This document shows, in pieces, positions 1 through 7,712 of a DNA stretch of 15,793 bases. This DNA comes from an uncultured Gammaproteobacteria bacterium. Lineage in GTDB: Bacteria > Pseudomonadota > Gammaproteobacteria > Xanthomonadales > Xanthomonadaceae. The position numbers were made by a program, and so were the translations under genes. Numbering within the stretch: position 1 is the stretch's first letter; each line of letters opens with the position of its first letter. Under the pieces are notes generated by a model. The model ran no database searches and had not been told where the DNA came from. It saw nothing but the letters and a program-made list of their open reading frames with translations. The DNA lies in contig CAMPGW010000069.1 of assembly GCA_946885735.1 (NCBI GenBank), positions 1-15,793 on the forward strand, in the 5' to 3' direction.

Positions 1-150
1 TGGGTTGGTTTTGTTTTTAATCCCCGGGGTGTTGGGGCTTTGGACCCCCCCCGCCGTAATTGGGTTCAATAAAACCGGTTGGCGGCGCGACCGCTTCACC
101 ACCCCCCCCCCGCACCGAAGCACTGCGGCTTGGCGCAGCAAACTCATGCA
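1..150. other. Non-coding window edge rich in homopolymers
   Basis: No convincing gene. The first ~115 bases have runs of T, G and C (for example nine and ten or more C in a row) and are clearly less GC-rich and less ordered than the rest. A short hairpin CTGCG/CGCAG lies at 123-127/134-138. Short open frames here lack a ribosome-binding site and any recognisable protein. It may be a contig edge with poor base calls or simply intergenic DNA; the sequence alone does not decide. Confidence 0.5.
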
Positions 151-286
151 TGGCTCGGTCAGTGCGCCGGGGCCCGGTAGGCCTTTGCGGGACTTTCAGC
201 GCCAGGGACGGCGCTGAAAAGCTACATGGATGTACTTGCGCGTGTCCCGCAAAGGCCTACCGGGCCCCGGCGTGCTGACCGAGCCA
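151..286. repeat. Composite inverted repeat, copy 1 (REP-like, 3' of pit)
   Basis: Outer arms 151-193 and 244-286 are reverse complements at 41 of 43 positions. Between them lie a perfect 10-bp hairpin (194-203 with 210-219, loop AGGGAC) and a single-stranded core containing TACATGGATGTACTTGC (223-239). The core recurs with one change in copy 2 at 9631-9647, again just after a 6-nt-loop hairpin. The right arm ends 11 nt after the pit stop codon, so on the pit transcript it would be a strong 3' structure. Seen: the arms, hairpin and repeated core. Inferred: a REP/BIME-like dispersed element acting as a transcription end or mRNA 3' stabiliser. There is no U-tract after it, so classical intrinsic termination is not shown. 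Confidence 0.85.
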
Positions 287-297
287 CGCCAAAAACA

Positions 298-1419
298 TCA
301 CCCCGCCAAACCGTAGTTCTTCAACAGCCGCACGAGGAGGTAGGCGATGCCACCAGCGGCCGGGATGGTGAGGATCCACGCCCAGATGATGCGCTCGATG
401 ACGGTGAGCTTGACCGCGTTCGGATTCTTCGCGAAACCCACGCCCATGATCGCCGTCGAGATGCTGTGCGTGGTCGAGACCGGCATGCCGAAGCTCGCCG
501 CGACGTAGAGGATGGTGGCCGAACTGGTCTCGGCCGCGAAGCCGTTGATCGGGTGCAGCTTGACCATCTTGTGGCCGAGCGTCTTGATGATGCGCCAGCC
601 GCCCATCGCCGTGCCCGCCGCCATCACCAGCGCGCAGGTCACGATGATCCAGCTGTCGATCGAATTCTCGCCGCCGTCCGGATGCAGGAAACCCAGCCAC
701 GGCGGCAGGTTGTCGAGCGTGCCCGAGGCCTGCGCGCCGAATACCGCCAGCGCGATGATGCCCATGGTCTTCTGCGCGTCGTTGGTGCCGTGCGCCAGGC
801 CCATGTAGCCGGCGCTGAAGATCTGCGCCTTGCCGAATAGCGCGTTGACCCAGCGCGGCCGCGAAATCCGCGCGAGCCAGCCGCCGGCGCCGTTCATGCT
901 GCTGATGATGGCCATCAGCAGGCCCATGATCAGCGCGCCGAGCAGGAAGCCCGCCAGCGGCGAGGAGATCATCGGCACCACGACCTTCCAGAAAATGCCG
1001 GAATTCTTGCCGAAGCTTTCGCCCGCGCGGGACCAGATCAGGGCGCCGAAATTGTTGTCGGCCGCCGCTACCGCGGCGCCGCACAGGCCGCCGATCAGCG
1101 CATGGCTCGACGAGGACGGCAGGCCACGCCACCAGGTGAACAGGTTCCAGATGATGCCGCCGGCCAGCGCGCAGATCAGCACCTGGGAAGTCACCACCAC
1201 CACGTCGGTATCGACCAGGCCGGAAGCGATGGTCTTGGCGACCGCGGTGCCGAGGAAGGCGCCGATCAGGTTGGTGATCGCCGCCAGCACCACCGCCTGC
1301 ATCGGCGTGAGCACCTTGGTGGCGACGACGGTGGCGATCGAGTTGGCGGTGTCGTGGAACCCGTTGATGAACTCGAACACCAGGGCGGCCAGGATCACCA
1401 GCAGCAGGAGGGTGAGCAC
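298..1419 (-). CDS. pit: PiT-family low-affinity inorganic phosphate transporter
   Basis: Inner-membrane phosphate permease of the PiT family, which carries metal-phosphate or phosphate by cation symport. The 373-residue protein is strongly hydrophobic with about ten membrane segments. It carries the two family signature repeats: GFHDTANSIATVV at 20-32 and AHGTNDAQKTMG at 209-220. Each is followed by a serine-rich motif: GLPSSSSHALIGG at 99-111 and GMPVSTTHSISTAIMG at 311-326. The start is GTG at 1419. A GAGG that overlaps the TGA of the upstream DUF47 gene sits 8 nt before it, and only 10 nt separate the two genes, so translation is probably coupled. A PhoU-like partner followed by PiT is a common pair. 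Downstream lies the large inverted repeat at 151-286. It could carry another ion in vivo, but the family call is secure. Confidence 0.95.
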   Translation of the reverse strand: MLTLLLLVILAALVFEFINGFHDTANSIATVVATKVLTPMQAVVLAAITNLIGAFLGTAVAKTIASGLVDTDVVVVTSQVLICALAGGIIWNLFTWWRGLPSSSSHALIGGLCGAAVAAADNNFGALIWSRAGESFGKNSGIFWKVVVPMISSPLAGFLLGALIMGLLMAIISSMNGAGGWLARISRPRWVNALFGKAQIFSAGYMGLAHGTNDAQKTMGIIALAVFGAQASGTLDNLPPWLGFLHPDGGENSIDSWIIVTCALVMAAGTAMGGWRIIKTLGHKMVKLHPINGFAAETSSATILYVAASFGMPVSTTHSISTAIMGVGFAKNPNAVKLTVIERIIWAWILTIPAAGGIAYLLVRLLKNYGLAG

Positions 1420-1429
1420 GGGCGGAGCC

Positions 1430-2059
1430 TCAGGAGTTCTTCAGGACGATCTGGTGCACGACGTTGCCGGCGTCGCGGCAGCGGTCGATCGCCTTCTCGA
1501 GCATCTCGAACAGGTCCTTGAGGATCAGGTAGCGCATCGGGTCGGTCTCGCGCGCGTAGGTGTCGCGGTAGAGTTCCAGGATCAGCCGGTCGGCCTCGGC
1601 CTCGATGGCCTGCATCCTGTCGTTCAGCGCCTTGGAGGTATCGATGTTCATGCCCTTGCGCAGCAGGCCGACCATCTGCTCGATCACCTCGCAGGCGCGC
1701 TCGAGCATCGCCGCGCGCGAGGCGAAGTCCACGTCGCCCAGGCGTTCTGCCGCGAGCATGTAGCGCTCGGCGAACTTCTCGACGATCTTGGGGATCTTGT
1801 AGAGCACCCCGGACAGGGCGTCGATGTCCTCGCGCTCGAGCGCGGTGACGAAGGTGTTGACCAGCTCGTGGCTGATCTGCGCGGCCAGGTCCTTCTCGCG
1901 CTGGCGGGCGAGCTTGAACTTTTCCAGCGAGCGCTGGGCCGGTGGCGTGGCCAGGAGTTCGACGAGGGCCCGGGTGCTTTCGCGGGCCGCGGCCGCGCTG
2001 GCTTCCAGCAGGCCGTAGAACTTGTCGCCTTTGCCGAAGATGGTCTGGAGGGAGAACAT
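1430..2059 (-). CDS. DUF47 / PhoU-like phosphate transport accessory protein
   Basis: Cytoplasmic all-helical protein of 209 residues, the normal size for DUF47 (TIGR00153) proteins, which are distant PhoU relatives. The N-terminus MFSLQTIFGKGDKFYGLLEA is typical. Acidic helix motifs that bind metal in PhoU-like folds are visible, EREDIDAL at 75-82 and KDLFEMLEKAIDRCRD at 181-196. Members are usually encoded next to PiT transporters and are thought to control them; that role is inferred here from the 10-nt gap to pit. The ATG at 2059 has a weak CAGG 8 nt upstream. A Pho-box-like direct repeat lies 22 nt before the start (2082-2099), suggesting that PhoB controls the pair. Confidence 0.9.
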   Translation of the reverse strand: MFSLQTIFGKGDKFYGLLEASAAAARESTRALVELLATPPAQRSLEKFKLARQREKDLAAQISHELVNTFVTALEREDIDALSGVLYKIPKIVEKFAERYMLAAERLGDVDFASRAAMLERACEVIEQMVGLLRKGMNIDTSKALNDRMQAIEAEADRLILELYRDTYARETDPMRYLILKDLFEMLEKAIDRCRDAGNVVHQIVLKNS

Positions 2060-2081
2060 GTGGCTAGCCTGCGGCAGTTTT

Positions 2082-2099
2082 GTGACGGGATTATGACAC
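2082..2099 (-). promoter_or_regulatory. Candidate Pho box (PhoB site) for the DUF47-pit operon
   Basis: Read on the minus strand it is GTGTCATAATCCCGTCAC. This matches 14 of 18 positions of the Pho-box consensus CTGTCATAAAACTGTCAC: two 7-mers, GTGTCAT and CCGTCAC, separated by four bases. A further AAAA plus CTGCCGC may be a weak third repeat in the same 11-bp phase. It lies 22 nt upstream of the DUF47 start, leaving little room for a -10 and leader, and no good -10 is visible. The match is seen; control by PhoB is inferred. Confidence 0.55.
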
Positions 2100-2193
2100 G
2101 GGGCCCCGGCGGGCCCGGCGCGGGGCCCCGGCAGCGGCGGACAGCAAGCGCCAACGTGTATCCTAGGTAGCTGACAGAAAAGGATTTCCCGGC
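2100..2193. other. Divergent intergenic stretch with GC-rich palindromes
   Basis: This is the nhaD side of the 134-bp divergent region. The near-palindrome CGGGGCCCCGG occurs twice (2099-2109 and 2121-2131) around another GGGCCC core and could fold into a stable hairpin between the two promoters. A possible nhaD -10, TATCCT, lies at 2159-2164, but no -35 sits at the right distance. AAAAGGA at 2178-2184 is the ribosome-binding site for the TTG start of nhaD. Confidence 0.4.
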
Positions 2194-3531
2194 TTGGCTA
2201 CGCCCTTCGCCCTCGACCTCACCACCCACCCCGTAGGCCTGATGGCGCTGGCCATCTTCATCGGGGCCTACGCCCTGGTCGTGCTGGAGGAACACATCGG
2301 GTTGCGCAAGTCCAAGCCGGTGATGCTGGCGGCCGCGACCATCTGGGCCTTGATCGCCTGGCAGGCGCAGGCAAGCGGCGCGCCAGACGGTTACGCCGCC
2401 GAGGCCTTCCGCCACATCTTCCTCGAGTTCGCCGAACTGTTCTTCTTCCTGATCGTGGCCATGAGCTTCGTCGGGGCGATCGGCGAGCGCAACGTGTTCG
2501 AGGCCTTGCGCGCGGAACTGGTCAGCCATGGGCTGGGCTACCGTGCGCTGTTCTGGCTGACCGGCGTGATTTCCTTCTTCATGTCGGCCGCGCTCGACAA
2601 CCTCACCACCTCGCTGATCATGTCGGGCGTGATCCTGGCGGTCGGGCGCGGCAACGTCCGCTTCGTCACCCTGGCCTTCGTCAACCTGGTGGTGGCGGCC
2701 AATGCCGGCGGCGCCTGGAGCGCCTTCGGCGACATCACCACGCTGATGGTCTGGCAGGCGCACAAGGTCGAGTTCTTCGAGTTCTTCGCCATCTTCGTGC
2801 CCTCGGTGGTGAACTGGCTGGTGCCGGCGGCGATCATGCATTTCGCCCTGCCGGACGGCCGGCCGGAGATCGGCCGCGACGACGCCGACGTGCTGTATGG
2901 CGGCTGGACGATCTGCGCGCTGTTCGCGGTCACCATCGCGATCACCGTGTCGGCCAAGCAGCTGCTGGGCATGCCGCCCGCCTTCGGCATGATGGCCGGG
3001 CTGGGCCTGCTGAAGATGCAGGGCTGGCGCATCCGCCGCCACGAGCTGCGCGCCGGCGTGCCCCAGGGCGGGGAGCCCTACAACGTCTTCTCGATCATCG
3101 CCCGTGCCGAGTGGGACACCCTGCTGTTCTTCTACGGGGTACTGGTCTGCGTCGGCGGGCTGGCCACCATGGGCTACCTGGAACTGGTGTCCGACCACAT
3201 GTACGGCGGCATGGGCTATACCGGCGGCAACGTGATGCTCGGCGTGCTGTCGGCGATCGTGGACAATATCCCCATCATGTACGCCGTCCTGCAGATGTCC
3301 CCGCCGATGGACCACGGCCAGTGGCTGCTGATCACCCTGACCTGCGGCGTCGGCGGCAGCCTGCTGTCGGTGGGCTCGGCGGCGGGCGTGGCGCTGATGG
3401 GCGTCAGCCAGGGCCAGTACACTTTCTTCGGCCACCTGCGCTGGACCTGGGCGATCGCCCTGGGCTACGCCGCCAGCGTCGCGACGCACCTGTGGATCAA
3501 CGCGCACCACTTCGGGGCCGCCGCCGGCTGA
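2194..3531 (+). CDS. nhaD: NhaD-type sodium:proton antiporter
   Basis: Inner-membrane Na+/H+ antiporter of the NhaD family (ion transporter superfamily), which expels Na+ or Li+ in exchange for protons, mainly at alkaline pH. The 445 residues form about a dozen membrane segments. Polar intramembrane motifs typical of the family are visible: SAALDNLTTS at 131-140, WSAFGDITTLMVW at 175-187, VDNIPIMYAVL at 356-366 and GGSLLSVGSAAGVALMG at 387-403. The start is TTG at 2194, supported by AAAAGGA nine bases upstream; no ATG lies close by in frame. It is the first gene of a tight plus-strand operon: its TGA is one base before the next start codon. The family is clear; ion preference is not shown by sequence. 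Confidence 0.92.
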   Translation: MATPFALDLTTHPVGLMALAIFIGAYALVVLEEHIGLRKSKPVMLAAATIWALIAWQAQASGAPDGYAAEAFRHIFLEFAELFFFLIVAMSFVGAIGERNVFEALRAELVSHGLGYRALFWLTGVISFFMSAALDNLTTSLIMSGVILAVGRGNVRFVTLAFVNLVVAANAGGAWSAFGDITTLMVWQAHKVEFFEFFAIFVPSVVNWLVPAAIMHFALPDGRPEIGRDDADVLYGGWTICALFAVTIAITVSAKQLLGMPPAFGMMAGLGLLKMQGWRIRRHELRAGVPQGGEPYNVFSIIARAEWDTLLFFYGVLVCVGGLATMGYLELVSDHMYGGMGYTGGNVMLGVLSAIVDNIPIMYAVLQMSPPMDHGQWLLITLTCGVGGSLLSVGSAAGVALMGVSQGQYTFFGHLRWTWAIALGYAASVATHLWINAHHFGAAAG

Positions 3532-3532
3532 C

Positions 3533-4843
3533 ATGAAGGAGCTCCTGCTCGTCGTCGTGCTGGTGCTGTTCAACGGCTTCTTCTCGCTGTCCGAGATGGC
3601 CGTGATGACCTCGCGCAAGGGCCGCCTGAAGGAAATGGCGCGCGAGAGCCGCGGCGCGCGCCAGGCCCTGTACCTGTCCGACCACCCGGAAGCCTTCCTG
3701 TCCGCGGTGCAGGTCTGGATCACCCTGATCAGCCTGGTCACCGGCTACGTGGGCGGCGACTCGCTCGGCGGTCGCCTGGTCGGGCCGCTCAACGCCTACC
3801 TGCCCGTGCTCGCCCCGTATGCGGTGGAGATCAGCACCGTGCTGATCTTCGTGCTGATGGCCTTCTTCAACGTCGTCATCGGCGAACTGGTGCCCAAGCG
3901 CCTGGCGACGCTGCGCGCCGAGCGCCTCGCCGCCTGGGTCGCGTTGCCGATGGGCTTCTTCGCCTGGATCATGCACCCGGCGGTGCGCCTGCTCGCAGCC
4001 AGCACCCGCCTGATCCTGCGACTGGTCGGCCTCGGCTCGCTGTCCGCCGAGAAGGTGACGGAAGAGGAGATCCGCCACCTGGTGAGTGAAAGCCACGAGC
4101 AGGGCGTGATCGACGAGGACGAGCACAACATGCTCAACCGCGTGCTGCGCCTGGGCGACCGCGACTCCGACTCGCTGATGACCCCGCGCACGCGCATCGT
4201 CTGGCTCGACGCCGAGGCCAGCGTCGAGGAGAACCTGGCGACCATGCGCGAGACGCCGTTCTCGCGCTATCCCGTGTATCGCGGCAGCGACAGCGACGTG
4301 CTCGGCGTGCTCGAGGTCAAGACCCTCGCCGGTCGCGCGGTGAGCGACAACGAAGACCTGCTGCGCAACCTGCGGCCGGCGCTTTTCGTTTCCGATTCGA
4401 CCAATGCGCTCAAGCTGCTGGAGATCTTCCGCGAGGAGCAGCAGCCGATCGCGCTGGTGGTGGACGAGTACGGCGACATCCAGGGCATGGTCGCTCTCAA
4501 CGACCTGATCGGCGCCGTGCTCGGGCGCGCGCAGGCCACCGAGAACGCCGAGGACGAGCCGCTCGTGGTCGAGCGCGAGGACGGCAGCTGGCTGGTCGAC
4601 GGCCGCCTGTCCACCGAGGACCTGCGCGAGCTGCTCGACCTGCACGAACTGCCCGGCGAGGACGACTACGACTACACCACCGCGGCCGGCATGGTCATCT
4701 CGCGCTTCGGCCGCATCCCGCATGCGGGCGAGCATTTCGACTGGGACGGCTGGCGCATCGAGGTCGTGGACCTCGACGGCCCGCGCGTGGACAAGCTGCT
4801 GGTCTCGCGCGCCCTCGCCGCGACGCCGCCGGACGCGGACTGA
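3533..4843 (+). CDS. CNNM/CorC-type membrane protein with CBS pair (hemolysin family)
   Basis: Membrane protein of 436 residues with the usual order of this family. A CNNM (DUF21) transmembrane domain covers about 1-165, with NGFFSLSE at 14-21 and GELVPKR at 117-123. Two CBS domains follow at about 207-265 (starting MTPRTRIVWLD) and 275-330 (VVDEYGDIQGMV). A CorC_HlyC domain lies at about 345-430. Characterised members are Na+-coupled Mg2+ exporters or, for YtfL/PaeA, protect against polyamines; the name hemolysin is historical. Its start codon is one base after the nhaD stop, so translation is probably coupled, and exoD follows after 6 nt. A Na+-coupled cation export role beside an Na+/H+ antiporter is attractive but inferred. 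E. coli CorC itself lacks the membrane domain, so that symbol is not used. Confidence 0.92.
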   Translation: MKELLLVVVLVLFNGFFSLSEMAVMTSRKGRLKEMARESRGARQALYLSDHPEAFLSAVQVWITLISLVTGYVGGDSLGGRLVGPLNAYLPVLAPYAVEISTVLIFVLMAFFNVVIGELVPKRLATLRAERLAAWVALPMGFFAWIMHPAVRLLAASTRLILRLVGLGSLSAEKVTEEEIRHLVSESHEQGVIDEDEHNMLNRVLRLGDRDSDSLMTPRTRIVWLDAEASVEENLATMRETPFSRYPVYRGSDSDVLGVLEVKTLAGRAVSDNEDLLRNLRPALFVSDSTNALKLLEIFREEQQPIALVVDEYGDIQGMVALNDLIGAVLGRAQATENAEDEPLVVEREDGSWLVDGRLSTEDLRELLDLHELPGEDDYDYTTAAGMVISRFGRIPHAGEHFDWDGWRIEVVDLDGPRVDKLLVSRALAATPPDAD

Positions 4844-4849
4844 GGCGCG

Positions 4850-5479
4850 ATGCTAGGCAAGCGACCCAGGCACGCCAAGCCGCAGCCGGCCACCACCCGC
4901 GCGCTGGTGGAGGAACTGGCGACGGGCGATCCCGACGACGTCCTCACCCTCGATGAGTTGATGGACCGCTTCAGCGAACGCAGCTTCGGCCTGTTCCTGC
5001 TGATCGTGATGCTGCCGACCTTCATCCCGATCCCGATCGGGGTCGGCGGCATCAGCGGCGCGCTGGTGGTGTTGATCGGCCTGCAGTTCCTGGTGCGGCT
5101 GGAGCACCCCTGGCTGCCGCGCTTCATCGCCCGGCGCGAGATCCACCGCTACCGGCTCATCGCCTTCCGCGACCGCATGGGCAAGTGGCTGGACCGGATC
5201 GAGCGGCTCACCCGGCCGCGCACGCAGTGGGTGCTGACCAATCCGGTGGCGCACGCCTTCACCGGCCTGCTGCTGGTCATGCTCGGCGTCGCGCTGGCGC
5301 TGCCGCTGCCGCTGACCAATTACCCGTTCGGGCTGATCCTGCTGGCGTTCTCGTTCGCACTGATCGAGCGCGACGGCCGGCTGATGCTGCTGGCCTGGGC
5401 TGCCGGCGCGATCGAGATCGCGGCCCTCGTCGGCTTCTCCGGCACCATCGTCAGCATGGTCACCAGCGCGTTCACCTGA
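4850..5479 (+). CDS. exoD: ExoD-family membrane protein
   Basis: Inner-membrane protein of 209 residues matching the ExoD family (PF06055) in length and layout. It has a short cytoplasmic N-terminus, then a hydrophobic block with LPTFIPIPIGVGGISG at 55-70. An amphipathic basic linker at 91-125 and a second hydrophobic block with LPLPLTNYPFGLILLAFSFA at 151-170 follow. In Sinorhizobium, exoD mutants make less exopolysaccharide and are sensitive to alkaline conditions; the biochemical role is unknown. The ATG at 4850 has GAGG, overlapping the previous stop codon, 4 nt upstream. It is the last gene of the nhaD operon, which fits an alkali or ion stress role better than polysaccharide synthesis here, since no polysaccharide genes are nearby. 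Confidence 0.88.
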   Translation: MLGKRPRHAKPQPATTRALVEELATGDPDDVLTLDELMDRFSERSFGLFLLIVMLPTFIPIPIGVGGISGALVVLIGLQFLVRLEHPWLPRFIARREIHRYRLIAFRDRMGKWLDRIERLTRPRTQWVLTNPVAHAFTGLLLVMLGVALALPLPLTNYPFGLILLAFSFALIERDGRLMLLAWAAGAIEIAALVGFSGTIVSMVTSAFT

Positions 5480-5490
5480 GCCCGCTCAGG
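5475..5490. other. Palindrome spanning two convergent stop codons
   Basis: CCTGAG at 5475-5480 and CTCAGG at 5485-5490 form a perfect 6-bp stem with loop CCCG. The stop codons of exoD (5477-5479) and of the facing GGDEF-EAL gene (5486-5488) lie within it, and only 6 nt separate the two genes. No U-tract follows on either strand, so it is a weak candidate for a bidirectional end signal. Confidence 0.4.
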
Positions 5491-7624
5491 CCGGTCGCGC
5501 CACCCTTCCCGAGAAGTGCACCGCAAGCTCCGCGGCATCCACCGGCCGGCCGAACCAGAAGCCCTGCCCCTGGTCGCAGCCACGCTCGAGCAACACCTGG
5601 TACTGGCCCTCGGTCTCGATGCCTTCGGCCACCACGATGATGCCCAGCGAGTGCGCCATCGCGATGATGGCGGTGGTGAGCGCGAGGTCGTCCGGATCGC
5701 GCAACACGTCGGCGACGAAACTGCGGTCGATCTTCACGCCGTCGACGGGGACGCGGCGCAGGTGGCTGAGCCCGGAAAAGCCGGTCCCGAAATCGTCCAG
5801 CCATACCTTCACGCCGGTGGCGCGCACGCGCGAGAGCAGCGTGCTGGCCTGGCCTTCGTCCACGAGCACGGCGGTCTCGGTCAGTTCCAGGTGCAGTTGC
5901 TGCGGCCGCAGGCCGGAGCTGCGCAGGGCGTTGCCCACCACGTCGGGCAACTCGCCGCTGCGCAACTGCCGCGGCGAGATGTTGACCGATACGAAAGGCG
6001 GGTCACCGCTGGCCGAACGCCAGCGCGAAGCGTCGCTGCAGGCGCGTTCGAGCACGTTGCGGCCCAGCGCCTCGATCAACCCGCTCTGTTCGGCAACCTC
6101 GATGAACACCGAGGGCGGCACCATGCCCAGCTGCGGGTGGTTCCAGCGCAGCAGCGCCTCGGCGCCGCGGATGTACGCGCCCTCGAGGCTGAAGATCGGC
6201 TGGTAGGCGACGCTGAGCTCGCCGCGATCCCAGGCCCCGCGCAGGTCCTGCTCGAGCTGCACGCGGCGCTCGACCGCCTGGTCCATGGCCCGCGAGTAGA
6301 AGCGGTAGCAGTTCTTACCGGCGACCTTGGCCTGGTACATGGCGATGTCGGCGTTCTTGAGCAGCTGGCCGGCGTGGTAGGCGTCGAACGGGAACATGGT
6401 GATGCCGACCGAGGCGCCAAGGAACACCTGTCGCCCGTTGAGCAGCAAGGGGCGCTGGATTTCCTCGATGATCGCCTCCGCCAGGCGGGCCGACGACGCG
6501 CGGATGTCCTCGGCCATGTACAGCACGATGAATTCGTCGCCGCCGAAGCGGGCGATGTCCGCGCCCTCGGCGCCGAGTCTTTCCAGCGTCAGCCGCAGGC
6601 GCGCCGACAGCTGGCTGAGCACCTCGTCGCCGGCCTCGTGCCCGAGCGTGTCGTTGACGCGCTTGAAGTCGTCCAGGTCCACGAACAACAAGGCCAGTTC
6701 GCCGCTGCTGGCGTGCAGCGTGAGCAGGCGGTCGTCGAGCAGTTCGCGGAAACTCAGGCGGTTGGCCAACCCGGTCAGCGGATCGGTGTAGGCCATGCGG
6801 CGGATGTCGCGGTCGTGCTTGGCCATGCCTTCGCGCATCCGCACGAAGGCGCGCATCAACTCGCCGACCTCGTCGCGTCGTGCGACGCCGTCCGGCAGCG
6901 CCGGCGCCGGACCGGGGCGGTCCTCCGACATCAGCCGCGCGAGCCGGCGAATCGGCCCCAGCACGCGCCATTCCAGCAGCCAGACCATCAGCAGGCCCAT
7001 CCCCGACAGCAGCAACAGGAGACCGAGCGTCCAGCGATGGTGGAAACGGCTGGCGGTTTCCAGGTGCCGGGTCACCGGCAGGAGGATGCCGCGCTGGTCG
7101 GCGCCGGCCGCTCCCGAGACCAGACCGATGCGCAGGCCGCCCACGCGTTCGCCGCCGGCCAGCACCGGCGCCGCCACGTCAAGCATGCGACCGGTCCATT
7201 GCAATGTCGTGCCCGAGGCGCGCAGCGCCGCATCCGCCAGGGGGTCATCCATCGGGCGGCCGCGCTGCGATCCGCTGCCCGCGTCGACGATGCCTCCCGT
7301 GCGATCGAAGACCAGCACGTAGCGCACGTCGGGCTGGGCGCGGGTCGAGGCGGCACGCTCGGCCACGCCCGCCACGTCGCCGGCGGCCAGCGGCGCCGAG
7401 AGGGCCGCGGCAAGGTGGGCGGACAGCCTCCGGCTGCGTTCGGCGAGTTCCTCGCGCGCGAGGTCCTCGAGCGCCTGCGAGGACAGTTGCTCCACGCGTT
7501 CGTGGCTACGGTGTTCCGCGGCCCAGTAGGCGAAGAACAGGGCCAGCAGGACCAGCAGCAGGCCGAGCAGGGCCAACATCAGCTGGCCGCGCAGGCTACG
7601 CAGGATCCGCACTGCATCGTTCAT
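5486..7624 (-). CDS. Membrane-bound GGDEF-EAL cyclic-di-GMP protein with HAMP domain
   Basis: Predicted sensor that makes or breaks cyclic di-GMP at the inner membrane. With the ATG at 7624 it has 712 residues. TM1 is at ~13-36, a periplasmic region of unassigned fold at ~37-198, TM2 at ~199-219, HAMP at ~220-270, GGDEF at ~271-445 and EAL at ~455-705. The GGDEF domain has TDPLTGLANR (280-289) and an intact GGDEF (361-365), but no RxxD inhibitory site at the usual position. The EAL domain keeps its catalytic residues: EALLRW from 489, N548, E580, DDFGTG 610-615, K631, E667 and Q687. Both activities are therefore possible; which dominates cannot be read. An upstream ATG at 7663 would add 13 residues of non-family sequence and was not preferred. 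It stands alone, convergent with exoD and 88 bp after trmJ. A weak TATGCT box at 7659-7664 may be its -10. Confidence 0.92.
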   Translation of the reverse strand: MNDAVRILRSLRGQLMLALLGLLLVLLALFFAYWAAEHRSHERVEQLSSQALEDLAREELAERSRRLSAHLAAALSAPLAAGDVAGVAERAASTRAQPDVRYVLVFDRTGGIVDAGSGSQRGRPMDDPLADAALRASGTTLQWTGRMLDVAAPVLAGGERVGGLRIGLVSGAAGADQRGILLPVTRHLETASRFHHRWTLGLLLLLSGMGLLMVWLLEWRVLGPIRRLARLMSEDRPGPAPALPDGVARRDEVGELMRAFVRMREGMAKHDRDIRRMAYTDPLTGLANRLSFRELLDDRLLTLHASSGELALLFVDLDDFKRVNDTLGHEAGDEVLSQLSARLRLTLERLGAEGADIARFGGDEFIVLYMAEDIRASSARLAEAIIEEIQRPLLLNGRQVFLGASVGITMFPFDAYHAGQLLKNADIAMYQAKVAGKNCYRFYSRAMDQAVERRVQLEQDLRGAWDRGELSVAYQPIFSLEGAYIRGAEALLRWNHPQLGMVPPSVFIEVAEQSGLIEALGRNVLERACSDASRWRSASGDPPFVSVNISPRQLRSGELPDVVGNALRSSGLRPQQLHLELTETAVLVDEGQASTLLSRVRATGVKVWLDDFGTGFSGLSHLRRVPVDGVKIDRSFVADVLRDPDDLALTTAIIAMAHSLGIIVVAEGIETEGQYQVLLERGCDQGQGFWFGRPVDAAELAVHFSGRVARPA

Positions 7625-7712
7625 CAGAGTCGCGCCGTCCCCGTGCCGCACTGGACGAAGCATAAACCAAGGGCCGCGCCCGGCGACCGCACGGCGGGTA
7701 CGTCGCGCCGGG

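Noticed and set aside
5..278. Two overlapping short plus-strand frames at the left edge
   Set aside because: They run through homopolymers and the inverted repeat, with no ribosome-binding site and no recognisable protein.
830..2170. Long plus-strand open frame opposite pit and DUF47
   Set aside because: It lies antisense to two clearly recognisable genes, has low-complexity composition typical of high-GC shadow frames, and has no family resemblance.
1684..3741. 685-codon minus-strand open frame opposite nhaD
   Set aside because: Antisense to a well-supported antiporter and out of frame with DUF47; composition of a shadow frame.
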